From: Lysinibacillus cavernae | GTDB lineage: Bacteria > Bacillota > Bacilli > Bacillales_A > Planococcaceae | Reading direction: 5' to 3' | Length of the DNA stretch: 64,000 nucleotides | Assembly: GCF_009724685.1 (NCBI RefSeq) | Contig: NZ_WMEF01000014.1 | Coordinates: 47,302-111,301, forward strand | Shown here: piece by piece, positions 37,282 to 45,534 of the stretch | Position numbering within the stretch: the stretch's first letter is position 1 | How the letters are laid out: every line of letters starts with the position of its first letter | Made by a program: the position numbers and the translations under genes | Notes under the pieces: generated by a model | Databases searched by the model: none | What the model saw: only the letters and a program-made list of their open reading frames with translations | What the model was told of the DNA's origin: nothing

Positions 37282-39225
37282 ATGATTGTTTTACAGGTCA
37301 ATCAACTATCTAAATCCTTTCTTGCAGATGAAATCTTAAGTGGTGTTAAATTAGAAGTTCAACACCGTGATCGAATTGCCTTAGTAGGGCGAAACGGTGC
37401 AGGCAAATCGACTTTATTAAAAATAATTGCTGGTCAAATGTCTTATGACTCAGGTGATATAATTATCCCTAAAGGTATTCAGATGGGCTATCTAGAGCAG
37501 CATGCTGGTTTAAATTCTACACTAACCATTTGGGACGAAATGATGTTAATTTTCGCATCACTATTAGCACAAGAACAGACTCTGCGCTCGCTCGAACAAC
37601 AAATGGCCGAACCATCTGTTTACGAAGACCCTGCTTTGTATGCGAAAATCATGTCGGAATATGATCAATTACAACATACTTTTAAGGATGCAGGTGGCTA
37701 CCAATATGAATCGGATATACGCTCTGTACTCCATGGTATGCAGTTCTTTCCTGAAGACTACGACAAACCAATCAGCTCATTATCTGGTGGACAACGCACA
37801 CGTCTAGCACTTGCTAAGCTCCTATTAAGCAAACCAGACCTTTTAATTCTCGATGAGCCGACGAACCATTTAGATATAGAAACGCTATCTTGGTTGGAAT
37901 CCTATTTAAAGGGTTATGAAGGCGCTATTTTAATTGTTTCCCATGACCGCTATTTCTTAGACCAAGTTGTTTCCATTGTCTATGAAGTATCACGTCATCG
38001 TGTCACAAAATATACAGGTAACTATAGTACTTATTTAGATGAAAAAGCTAAAAACTATGAGCGTGATGTCAAACTTTTTGAGCGTCAGCAAGATGAAAAG
38101 GCCAAGCTTGAGGATTTTATCCAAAAGAATATTGCACGTGCTTCTACAACAAAAATGGCACAAAGTCGCCGTAAAATGCTTGAACGAACAGAGTGGATGG
38201 AATCACCAGATGGTGATGAGAAATCGGCTAGTTTTGGTTTTACGATTGAACGTCAAAGTGGTAATGATGTTTTATCTGTTGATGATTTAACAATCGGTTA
38301 TGGCGATCATACAATATCAGGCGGTATTAGCCTTCGTACTTTCCGCGAGGATCGTATAGCCCTTGTTGGTCCAAACGGGGTTGGTAAATCGACATTATTA
38401 AAAACGATTGTGAAAGATTTAGCACCACTTGCAGGCGATATTCGTTATGGTACAAATGTTCAAATAGGTTATTACGATCAAGAGCAAGCGAAGCTATCAA
38501 GTAATAAGAGTGTCTTAAAAGAGTTATGGGATGAATGGCCACTCCTGAATGAAAAAGATATTCGCACTGTATTAGGGCGTTTCCTTTTTAGTGGAGAGGA
38601 TGTGGATAAAGCAGTATCCTCTTTATCCGGTGGCGAGAAAGCAAGACTTGCACTCGCTAAATTAATGATGCAAAAGGCTAATTTTTTAATTCTCGACGAG
38701 CCTACAAACCATCTTGATTTAGATAGTAAAGAAGTTCTGGAAAATGCGCTAATTGATTATCCTGGTACGCTTCTATTCGTTTCACATGACCGCTATTTCA
38801 TTAATCGTATTGCAACAAAAGTGGTGGAGTTGTCTGGGACTGGGTCCTTTGAATACTTAGGTGACTATGATTATTATGTGGAGAAAAAGCAGGAGCTATT
38901 GGAGCTGGCACAAATGAAGGCTGCCTCCCAACCACAAGTACAACAAGAGCTTGCTGATAAAACATCCACCTCTAAAATTGATAAAGAGGCTAAAAAACGT
39001 GAACGTCAAATTAGACGTACCATCGAGGATTTAGAAGGCAAGATGCAAGAAAAAACAGCTGCTATTGCGAGTCTAGAGGAAGCTCTCTGTGACCCAGCGA
39101 TATTCACAGACCATGAAAAAATTTCACAGCTTCAAGAAGAATTAGCTACTGCTAAAGAACAGCATGAGCAATTGGAATTAGAGTGGCTTGAGTTAAATGA
39201 GGAACTTGAAAATATTAATATGTAA
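37282..39225 (+). CDS. ydiF: ABC-F ribosome-associated ATPase, YdiF-like
   Basis: Soluble ABC-F protein of 647 residues with two ATPase domains and no membrane part. Domain 1: GRNGAGKST and SSLSGGQRTRLALAKLLL with LILDEPTNHLD. Domain 2: GPNGVGKST and SSLSGGEKARLALAKLM with FLILDEPTNHLD. A charged linker and a C-terminal coiled coil follow. ABC-F proteins act on the ribosome E site. I use ATG 37282, six bases after GAGGTG; the GTG at 37273 is part of that site. Confidence 0.93.
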   Translation: MIVLQVNQLSKSFLADEILSGVKLEVQHRDRIALVGRNGAGKSTLLKIIAGQMSYDSGDIIIPKGIQMGYLEQHAGLNSTLTIWDEMMLIFASLLAQEQTLRSLEQQMAEPSVYEDPALYAKIMSEYDQLQHTFKDAGGYQYESDIRSVLHGMQFFPEDYDKPISSLSGGQRTRLALAKLLLSKPDLLILDEPTNHLDIETLSWLESYLKGYEGAILIVSHDRYFLDQVVSIVYEVSRHRVTKYTGNYSTYLDEKAKNYERDVKLFERQQDEKAKLEDFIQKNIARASTTKMAQSRRKMLERTEWMESPDGDEKSASFGFTIERQSGNDVLSVDDLTIGYGDHTISGGISLRTFREDRIALVGPNGVGKSTLLKTIVKDLAPLAGDIRYGTNVQIGYYDQEQAKLSSNKSVLKELWDEWPLLNEKDIRTVLGRFLFSGEDVDKAVSSLSGGEKARLALAKLMMQKANFLILDEPTNHLDLDSKEVLENALIDYPGTLLFVSHDRYFINRIATKVVELSGTGSFEYLGDYDYYVEKKQELLELAQMKAASQPQVQQELADKTSTSKIDKEAKKRERQIRRTIEDLEGKMQEKTAAIASLEEALCDPAIFTDHEKISQLQEELATAKEQHEQLELEWLELNEELENINM

Positions 39226-39234
39226 TTTGATTTA

Positions 39235-39263
39235 TGCCATGTGCCTTGCCACATGGCTTTTTT
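39235..39263 (+). terminator. Terminator of ydiF
   Basis: GCCATGTG pairs with CACATGGC, then TTTTTTC. It lies ten bases after the stop. Confidence 0.88.
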
Positions 39264-39331
39264 CTTTACTCACATTCTTTTTTCATATATATTGGTCAAG
39301 TGCTATTTTTCGACAAAAAATGCCCACAGTT

Positions 39332-39606
39332 TTATACACACTTTAAATCTAGTAATATCAACATATCAACAGAGTTTTCCACATTGTCCACAATTAAAAA
39401 TTATTTTATCCACATTGATTCGTGTAAAATGAGCTACTATATATTGAATAGTCACAAGTTATGCACATGTTATCAACATTTTGTGCATAAGTACGCGTGT
39501 TCGCTACTTAGTTCGCTACTTTACCTGTGGATAATTTTCTGAAAAATTTGTCAATTACATTATATATACTAGCTATTCTTTTAGCATGGTTCCTTTTTTA
39601 TCAACA
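39332..39606. promoter_or_regulatory. DnaA-box cluster between ydiF and tsaD
   Basis: Perfect DnaA boxes TTATCCACA at 39406-39414 (+) and 39526-39534 (-). One-mismatch boxes at 39332-39340, 39375-39383, 39384-39392 (the last two abutting), 39459-39467, 39470-39478, 39482-39490 (-) and 39598-39606. Nine sites in about 275 bases. No dnaA or dnaN gene is near, so this is not oriC. B. subtilis has a DnaA-box cluster next to gcp (tsaD) that titrates DnaA. Confidence 0.85.
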
Positions 39607-39621
39607 AATTTTTCGACAATC

Positions 39622-39650
39622 AAAAAAGGTATCTAAAAAACTTAGATACC
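39622..39650 (-). terminator. Terminator of the tsaE-tsaB-rimI-tsaD operon
   Basis: GGTATCTAAG pairs with TTAGATACC, followed on the minus strand by TTTTTTG. It lies 13 bases beyond the tsaD stop. Confidence 0.87.
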
Positions 39651-39662
39651 TCTCACTTTACA

Positions 39663-40679
39663 CTACACCCAAGATTTTAACTCCATTCCTGGACGTCCAT
39701 TCATCATTAAGTTTCCTCGCATACCAGCTTCAAACATAGGCATGGCTGCCGCTCCAATCATTGCCGCATTATCAGTGCACAATTTTAGTGGTGGGACAAA
39801 AAACGGGATCCCTTCCTCATTAAATACTGCCTCTAAAGATGTACGTAAGCCTCTATTCGCTGCTACACCACCAGCTGCAATAACTTGTTTCACCTGATAT
39901 TCTCGAGCAGCACGCAATGTTTTAGCTGTCAATACTTCTACAACACTTTCCTGGAAGCCTTTTGCAACAGCTGTTGGCGAAATCTGTTCACCTCGTTGAT
40001 CCATATTGTGCTTATAATTGATGACGGCTGATTTTAAGCCACTAAAGCTAAAATCATAAGAATCTTCCTCCAACCATACTCTTGGAAAAGGCACAGCCTC
40101 TTCGCCTTCATGAGCAAGTTGATCAATACGTGGTCCACCTGGATATGGTAAGTTTAAAACACGTGCAACTTTGTCATAGGCTTCACCAGCTGCATCATCT
40201 CTCGTTTCACCGATGACCTCAAAAGAGCCATGTTCCTTCATATAGACAAGCTCTGTATGACCACCTGATACTACAAGCGCTAATAAGGGGAACTCCATTG
40301 GCTGAACAAGTGCATTTGCATAAATATGTCCTGCTATATGATGTACGCCGACAATCGGCAAATTGTTCGCAAACGCAAAAGCCTTAGCAGCATTTATGCC
40401 AATCAACAACGCACCTACGAGACCTGGACCTTCTGTCACAGCAACCGCATCTAAATCTGCTGGCTTTAAATTGGCTTGTGCTAACGCTTCTTCGATCACC
40501 ATTGTAATTTGTTCCACATGATGACGTGAGGCAATTTCAGGTACAACACCACCAAATCGCTTATGACTTTCTATTTGAGAAGCAACAACATTCGACACGA
40601 TTTCTTTACCATTTCGAATAATCGCTGCAGCTGTTTCATCACAGCTCGATTCTATTGCTAATATCATTCCATTTTTCAT
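39663..40679 (-). CDS. tsaD: tRNA threonylcarbamoyladenosine transferase TsaD
   Basis: Catalytic subunit that adds the threonylcarbamoyl group to A37 of ANN-decoding tRNAs, 338 residues. Motifs: [13 protein letters not shown], metal-binding [11 protein letters not shown] (His111-like pair), VVSGGHTEL, and late [12 protein letters not shown] use ATG at 40679, which overlaps the rimI stop by one base. Last gene of the tsaE-tsaB-rimI-tsaD operon. Confidence 0.97.
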   Translation of the reverse strand: MKNGMILAIESSCDETAAAIIRNGKEIVSNVVASQIESHKRFGGVVPEIASRHHVEQITMVIEEALAQANLKPADLDAVAVTEGPGLVGALLIGINAAKAFAFANNLPIVGVHHIAGHIYANALVQPMEFPLLALVVSGGHTELVYMKEHGSFEVIGETRDDAAGEAYDKVARVLNLPYPGGPRIDQLAHEGEEAVPFPRVWLEEDSYDFSFSGLKSAVINYKHNMDQRGEQISPTAVAKGFQESVVEVLTAKTLRAAREYQVKQVIAAGGVAANRGLRTSLEAVFNEEGIPFFVPPLKLCTDNAAMIGAAAMPMFEAGMRGNLMMNGRPGMELKSWV

Positions 40680-41131
40680 TATAAATTCACCCACATGACA
40701 AGGGCATCCTCCCCGTTATCAGTATAATAGCCTTTCCGTATGCCACCATCTTGAAATTGAAGCTTGCGATAAAGATTTTGTGCAACTGTATTCGTTACAC
40801 GTACCTCTAGCGTCATAACCTCCATGCCATGTAAACGAGCTATGTGCATCGCCTCACGCATTAATCCTTCGCCTATCCCTCGGCCACGAGCCCCTTCAAT
40901 AACAGCTACATTCGTAATTTGGGCTGCGTCTATAACCATCCACATGCCACAAAAACCGATAATACTGCCATCTGGGTCCGCAGCCAACACATAATGTGCA
41001 TACTGATTCTCATGCATTTCATAGTAAAAGGAATCTAACGTCCATGGTACAGGAAATGAAGCAACTTCAATTTCATAGACTGTTGGGACATCGTCAGTAA
41101 CCATTTTACGATAAGTTACATTCCTACTCAT
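40679..41131 (-). CDS. rimI: Ribosomal protein S18 alanine N-acetyltransferase RimI
   Basis: GNAT acetyltransferase of 150 residues. Acetyl-CoA loop [14 protein letters not shown] (about 82-95), preceded by ITNVAVIE and followed by [19 protein letters not shown]. Overlaps tsaB by 8 bases. Family members acetylate the N-terminus of S18; the gene often sits with tsaB and tsaD. Confidence 0.92.
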   Translation of the reverse strand: MSRNVTYRKMVTDDVPTVYEIEVASFPVPWTLDSFYYEMHENQYAHYVLAADPDGSIIGFCGMWMVIDAAQITNVAVIEGARGRGIGEGLMREAMHIARLHGMEVMTLEVRVTNTVAQNLYRKLQFQDGGIRKGYYTDNGEDALVMWVNL

Positions 41132-41831
41132 GTTGCTTCTCCTTCTGTTCTTTCAGCCAGTTAGCCTCAGCTTCTGCAATTCTTTTGTATTGTGGGACAA
41201 AGTAATGAGTAGCTTCGACATTCGGTAGCTCCTTTTTAGTCGCTACACGAATGACTTCCGTTGCACGTGGCAGGTCAAAACTGAACGGTGCACGTACTGC
41301 TTGATCACCAAGTACTTCAACAATGTTTTCCCAAAAAATATCAACATCTGTTCCTACAAATAAAATAGGCACCTCTAATGCCTTTAAACGTTCTAATAAG
41401 TCATCAATATGTGCATGATAATCATCCACAATAGCCTCTAATGCCATTCCTTGATAAACAGCCGTATAGACATTGCCTCTTCTTGCATCAAAAACTGGAC
41501 AAATCATTCCGTTATACAGGACAACATTTGCAGCTAATGCCTGTAAACTAGATACCCCTACTAAAGGCTTTTGCAATGTCCATGCAAGGGTTTTTGCTAG
41601 GGTTACACCTATACGGACACCTGTATAAGAACCTGGACCTTCTGATACTGCAATCGCATCCAAATCATTTGGCTTTAAACCTACTCTTGCTAGTATCTCC
41701 TCAATAGCAGGCATTGCACCTGCCGAATGCGTCAATTTTATATTTTGTACCATCTCGGCCACCACTTTTCCATCCTTCACAACAGCAACGGAAAGCGGCG
41801 TATTCGCTGTTTCTATTCCTAACCAAATCAT
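41124..41831 (-). CDS. tsaB: tRNA threonylcarbamoyladenosine biosynthesis protein TsaB
   Basis: Non-catalytic scaffold of the TsaBDE complex, 235 residues. ASKHA fold: LGIETANTPLSVAVV, IAVSEGPGSYTGVRIGV and PVFDARRGNVYTAVY. It lacks the metal-binding His pair of TsaD. The ATG overlaps the tsaE stop by 4 bases. Confidence 0.95.
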   Translation of the reverse strand: MIWLGIETANTPLSVAVVKDGKVVAEMVQNIKLTHSAGAMPAIEEILARVGLKPNDLDAIAVSEGPGSYTGVRIGVTLAKTLAWTLQKPLVGVSSLQALAANVVLYNGMICPVFDARRGNVYTAVYQGMALEAIVDDYHAHIDDLLERLKALEVPILFVGTDVDIFWENIVEVLGDQAVRAPFSFDLPRATEVIRVATKKELPNVEATHYFVPQYKRIAEAEANWLKEQKEKQHE

Positions 41832-42277
41832 TTCATTAGCTCCTCACATAGTGCCTCATAGTGTTCCCCACGAGGTATTAACACAAAGCGTCGTTCATTT
41901 TCTCCGATTCGGTAAATCTCTATCCCTAAGCGATCCTGTGGCAAATCTTGTTCAATTAAATGTGCCCACTCAACCACTGATACCGCATCTCCAAAAAACA
42001 GTTCGTCCCAACCAAGGTCCTCATCACTTTCTGCCAGCCTATATACATCTAAATGATTAAAAGGTAACCGTCCCTCATATTGCTTAACAATTGTAAATGT
42101 TGGGCTGTTGACGGTTCTTTTGACACCAAGCCCCTTTGCTAATGCCTTCGTAAATGTTGTCTTTCCAGCGCCCAAATCCCCTTCTAATGTAATCGTATCT
42201 TGAGCTTCTAGTAATTTTGCAAGTTTTATGGCAAAGCGTTCTGTATCATCAACTGAATTCATGATTATTTCATACAT
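41828..42277 (-). CDS. tsaE: tRNA threonylcarbamoyladenosine biosynthesis ATPase TsaE
   Basis: Small ATPase of 149 residues that resets the TsaBD complex. Walker A GDLGAGKTTF (about 34-43), then SPTFTIVKQYEG and HLDVYRL. First gene of its operon. Confidence 0.95.
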   Translation of the reverse strand: MYEIIMNSVDDTERFAIKLAKLLEAQDTITLEGDLGAGKTTFTKALAKGLGVKRTVNSPTFTIVKQYEGRLPFNHLDVYRLAESDEDLGWDELFFGDAVSVVEWAHLIEQDLPQDRLGIEIYRIGENERRFVLIPRGEHYEALCEELMK

Positions 42278-42438
42278 ACTCTTTTTTTCCTCTCATCACT
42301 ACATTACCTCTAGTTTACCTAAACTAGCGAAAATGTTCAAAGCATCCAATATCAATTTTGGCTTGCTTCATTGTTCCGAACAGCTATATAATCTGGCTGT
42401 ACTGTTAATAAACCAAGCCCTAAGAATAGTTACAAAAT

Positions 42439-42468
42439 AAAAACACGCCTTCTCTATTGAAGACGTGT
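42439..42468 (-). terminator. Terminator of the small lipoprotein gene
   Basis: ACACGTCTTC pairs with GAAGGCGTGT, then TTTTTATTTT on the minus strand. Confidence 0.8.
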
Positions 42469-42479
42469 CAACGATCTTT

Positions 42480-42818
42480 CTATCTATTGGAATGGCCTTT
42501 TACCGCTATAATCTCTTTACCAATTAATTTATCACCCTTAAATTTCACTACATAAGCCTGTGTCATCAGGATTTCATCATTCCAACGATATTCATTATTT
42601 TTGATCTTTTTACCTGCACCGCCTGCTGTTTCTACTACCTCAATATATGACATATCATTTTTTAATTTTTCAAATTCTACTTCACTCATATTTTTTTGCC
42701 AGTGATACGCATTCGATTCTTCAATCTCTATAATAGGATCCCCACAGCCTACCATCATTATCATGGAACCAATAAGCAAAGGTAAATAAAGACGTTTAAA
42801 GAAATAGTCTTTGCTCAT
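42480..42818 (-). CDS. Small lipoprotein of unknown function
   Basis: Protein of 112 residues. Signal peptide with lipobox MVGC (Cys about residue 25), then a soluble domain of about 85 residues (HWQKNMSEVEFEKLKNDMSY, then AGGAGKKIKNNEYRWNDE). The segment from about 55 on resembles the small beta domains of secreted SmpA/BLIP-like or DUF3862 proteins, but I cannot assign it. GGAGGTGTTAAT precedes the ATG. Single-gene unit. Confidence 0.7.
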   Translation of the reverse strand: MSKDYFFKRLYLPLLIGSMIMMVGCGDPIIEIEESNAYHWQKNMSEVEFEKLKNDMSYIEVVETAGGAGKKIKNNEYRWNDEILMTQAYVVKFKGDKLIGKEIIAVKGHSNR

Positions 42819-43303
42819 ATTAACACCTCCGTAGCCAATCCGATTACTTCTAATTTTTACCCTTACTCTTTATGTTAGAAACATATCTAATTTTACCTTA
42901 TAGAAACGTCATCATTTATCGGTAATTTTTACTATTTTTAGATAATGTTAAAAATATGCAATAAGTTAGGTTCATTGCAATAATTTGATTGATTTCACTG
43001 CGATTAGGCGAATTTCTAGTGGCAATAGAAAAGCTTTTTAGGGCAATAGATGTTATTTTTCTATAAATAATGGGTGGTTGGTCATGAAGTTTTCACAGGA
43101 TGTAAAGCTTTTAGCCTCAATGTTTCTATATGGTGAAATGGGTCCTCAAGGAGCTATGCATTCACCATTCCTACATATGTTTGAATCAAGTACGCAACTG
43201 TGTAATTGCCGTTGACGCTCACTTTCGGTACAAAAATCATCTACTGAATCTAGATGAATCTTGTACCAAAGACCAAATCGGATTAAAGAACCCGATTGAA
43301 CGC
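42819..43303. other. Intergenic stretch with hairpin and doubtful mini-ORF
   Basis: No secure gene. A 43-codon frame from ATG 43084 (MKFSQDVKLLASMFLYGEMG) has only a weak GGTGGTTGG site and may be a gene remnant. At 43227-43267 GGTACAAAAATCATCTA pairs with TAGATGAATCTTGTACC (15 of 17), a hairpin with no U-tract. Confidence 0.35.
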
Positions 43304-43342
43304 AAAAAAAAGCTCTTATGACTTTAACAAATCATAAGAGCT
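43304..43342 (-). terminator. Terminator of tRNA-Asp
   Basis: AGCTCTTATGA pairs with TCATAAGAGCT, then TTTTTTTT on the minus strand. Confidence 0.88.
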
Positions 43343-43359
43343 ATAATATCAATTTTAAA

Positions 43360-43435
43360 TGGCGGTCCCGACCGGGATCGAACCGGCGATCTCCTGCGTG
43401 ACAGGCAGGCATGTTAACCGCTACACCACGGGACC
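43360..43435 (-). tRNA. tRNA-Asp (anticodon GTC)
   Basis: Minus-strand 76-base cloverleaf. Acceptor GGTCCCG/CGGGACC, anticodon stem CCTGC/GCAGG with loop CTGTCAC, T-arm loop TTCGATC, encoded GCCA end. The anticodon GTC reads Asp codons. A terminator follows at 43304. Confidence 0.97.
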
Positions 43436-43584
43436 TCTTTAAGACATTTATAAATATATCATAAAGAAAATAGATATGCAACGAATATTTTCATATTTTT
43501 TCATTATATGATTTCTTATAATTGGCATCAATCTTGCAAATAAAATAATAGTTTCAACACACTATTTAGTAGGAGGTTGGTGCC

Positions 43585-44514
43585 ATGGTTCGGTACATAT
43601 TTAAACGAATTGGTTATATGATCATTACGCTTTTTATTATCATCTTACTGTCATTTTTACTAATGAAAGCTTTGCCAGGTTCACCGTTTAATGATGAACG
43701 CTTACCCGAAACACAAAAAGAACTACTTTACAAAAAATATGGGTTAGACAAGCCTGTCCCTGTTCAATTTGGAATTTATTTAACAAATCTTGTACAAGGG
43801 GATTTAGGCGTTTCATTTGTCTTTGATAATCGTCCAGTGACCAAAATTATTCAAGAGCGTATTGGAGCATCGGCAATTTTAGGATTTCAAGCCGTTACAG
43901 TCGGTACAATCATTGGGCTTTTATTAGGAATTATAGCTGCTCTAAGACACAACACTATTATTGACTATGGAGCCACAATACTAGCTGTGCTAGGCATATC
44001 TATTCCATCGTTTGTCTTTGCAGGCTTTTTACAATATTGGGTTGGCGTTAAGCTAGGCTGGCTACCTATTGCCTTTTGGAATGGCTTTGAATATTCCATT
44101 TTACCAACGATTGCTTTAGCAGTTGGTGTTGTTGCTACAATTGCTCGTTTCACACGCATTGAAATGCTAGAAGTACTTAGTCAAGAATACATCTTAACCG
44201 CTAAAGCCAAAGGATTATCAAATCCCTTTATCATTACAAAGCATGGCATTCGAAATGCCATGATCCCAATCGTGACCATTATTGGTCCGTTAACCGTTAA
44301 TACCATTACGGGCTCACTTGTTATTGAAAAAATATTTAGTATTCCTGGTTTAGGTGAGCAATTTGTTAATTCTATTATTACCAATGATTATCAGCTAATT
44401 ATGGGGACAACTATTTTTTATGCGGTGCTATTTGTAACTGTTATTTTAATCATCGATATTTTATACGGATTAATTGACCCTCGAATTCGTGTGACAGGAG
44501 GCGATAAGGCATGA
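43585..44514 (+). CDS. oppB: Oligopeptide ABC importer permease OppB-like
   Basis: Membrane permease of 309 residues with six helices. N-terminal FKRIGYMIITLFIIILLSFL, and the ATPase-docking loop EYILTAKAKGLSNPFIITKHG (EAA-like) about residue 205. AGGAGG lies eight bases before ATG. Heads a four-gene operon with oppC, a fused ATPase and a small membrane protein. Confidence 0.92.
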   Translation: MVRYIFKRIGYMIITLFIIILLSFLLMKALPGSPFNDERLPETQKELLYKKYGLDKPVPVQFGIYLTNLVQGDLGVSFVFDNRPVTKIIQERIGASAILGFQAVTVGTIIGLLLGIIAALRHNTIIDYGATILAVLGISIPSFVFAGFLQYWVGVKLGWLPIAFWNGFEYSILPTIALAVGVVATIARFTRIEMLEVLSQEYILTAKAKGLSNPFIITKHGIRNAMIPIVTIIGPLTVNTITGSLVIEKIFSIPGLGEQFVNSIITNDYQLIMGTTIFYAVLFVTVILIIDILYGLIDPRIRVTGGDKA

Positions 44515-45521
44515 CAACAAAGAATTATTCAAAAGAGTTATTTGAATACGCGCAACAAGCGGATATTACTGATGATATCACCTATCGTCCTGAGCAATCT
44601 TTTTGGCAGGATGCGTGGCGTGGTTTGCGGAAAAATAAAGCCGCTATTGTTGGTCTATGTACCATTATCATCGTTATTTTACTTGCTATTTTCGGTCCCT
44701 TTATGAATAGCCACGGCTATGATGAACAAAATATTGCGCGCACTAATTTACCCCCAAAAATCCCAGTCCTTGAGAATATTCCTTTCTTAGGCTTGAACGG
44801 TGTTGATAGTCGAGGCGTAGATCAATATGAGGCAAAAGGTATTACAGAATATTTTTGGTTTGGTACAGATGAATTAGGACGAGACCTTTGGACGCGAGTA
44901 TGGCAAGGAACACGAATATCTCTTTATATTGCCTTTTTAGCAGCAACCATCGATCTAATTATAGGAGTTGCTTATGGAGCTGTTTCAGCATTTTATGGTG
45001 GTCGTACTGATAATATCATGCAACGTATTATTGAAGTGCTAGTTGGTATTCCTGGACTAATTGTGAATATTCTTCTAATCCTTATTTTAAAACCTGGGAT
45101 TATTTCAATTACGATAGCAATGGTGATTGTTGGCTGGATCAGTATGGCTCGAATTGTTCGAGCACAAATATTGAAGTTAAAATCATATGAATATGTGCTG
45201 GCTTCACGAACACTCGGTGCTAGTAATCAACGTTTAATTTGGAAGCATTTAATTCCCAACACGCTTGGGCCAATTATTGTTGCAACTACATTTACTATTC
45301 CAGGAGCCATTTTCACAGAAGCATTACTAAGCTTTATCGGGCTAGGGCTTCAGCCCCCTACTGCTTCTTTAGGAACAATTGTTAATGATTCTTATAAATT
45401 ACTACGAATTTATCCACATGGCATGATTGTCTCATCCATCGTCATTAGCTTAATCATGATTAGCTTTAATTTACTCGGTGATGGACTGCGTGATGCATTC
45501 GATCCAAAAACTCGTAAATAA
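44511..45521 (+). CDS. oppC: Oligopeptide ABC importer permease OppC-like
   Basis: Second permease, 336 residues. A cytosolic lead of about 45 residues, then six helices, GTDELGRDLWTRVWQGTRIS (the OppC/DppC hallmark), and EYVLASRTLGASNQRLIWKH as EAA loop. ATG overlaps the oppB stop by 4 bases. Confidence 0.92.
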   Translation: MTTKNYSKELFEYAQQADITDDITYRPEQSFWQDAWRGLRKNKAAIVGLCTIIIVILLAIFGPFMNSHGYDEQNIARTNLPPKIPVLENIPFLGLNGVDSRGVDQYEAKGITEYFWFGTDELGRDLWTRVWQGTRISLYIAFLAATIDLIIGVAYGAVSAFYGGRTDNIMQRIIEVLVGIPGLIVNILLILILKPGIISITIAMVIVGWISMARIVRAQILKLKSYEYVLASRTLGASNQRLIWKHLIPNTLGPIIVATTFTIPGAIFTEALLSFIGLGLQPPTASLGTIVNDSYKLLRIYPHGMIVSSIVISLIMISFNLLGDGLRDAFDPKTRK

Positions 45522-45534
45522 GGAGGTGCTCTAA

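Noticed and set aside
39234..39542. 102-codon plus-strand frame in the ydiF-tsaD gap
   Set aside because: It runs through a terminator and the DnaA-box cluster and has no conserved features.
39332..39606. Chromosomal origin oriC
   Set aside because: DnaA boxes are present but dnaA, dnaN and rpmH are absent, and there is no clear AT-rich unwinding element paired with them.
43130..43321. 63-codon plus-strand frame before tRNA-Asp
   Set aside because: It crosses a hairpin and the tRNA terminator, has no binding site, and shows no protein-like pattern.
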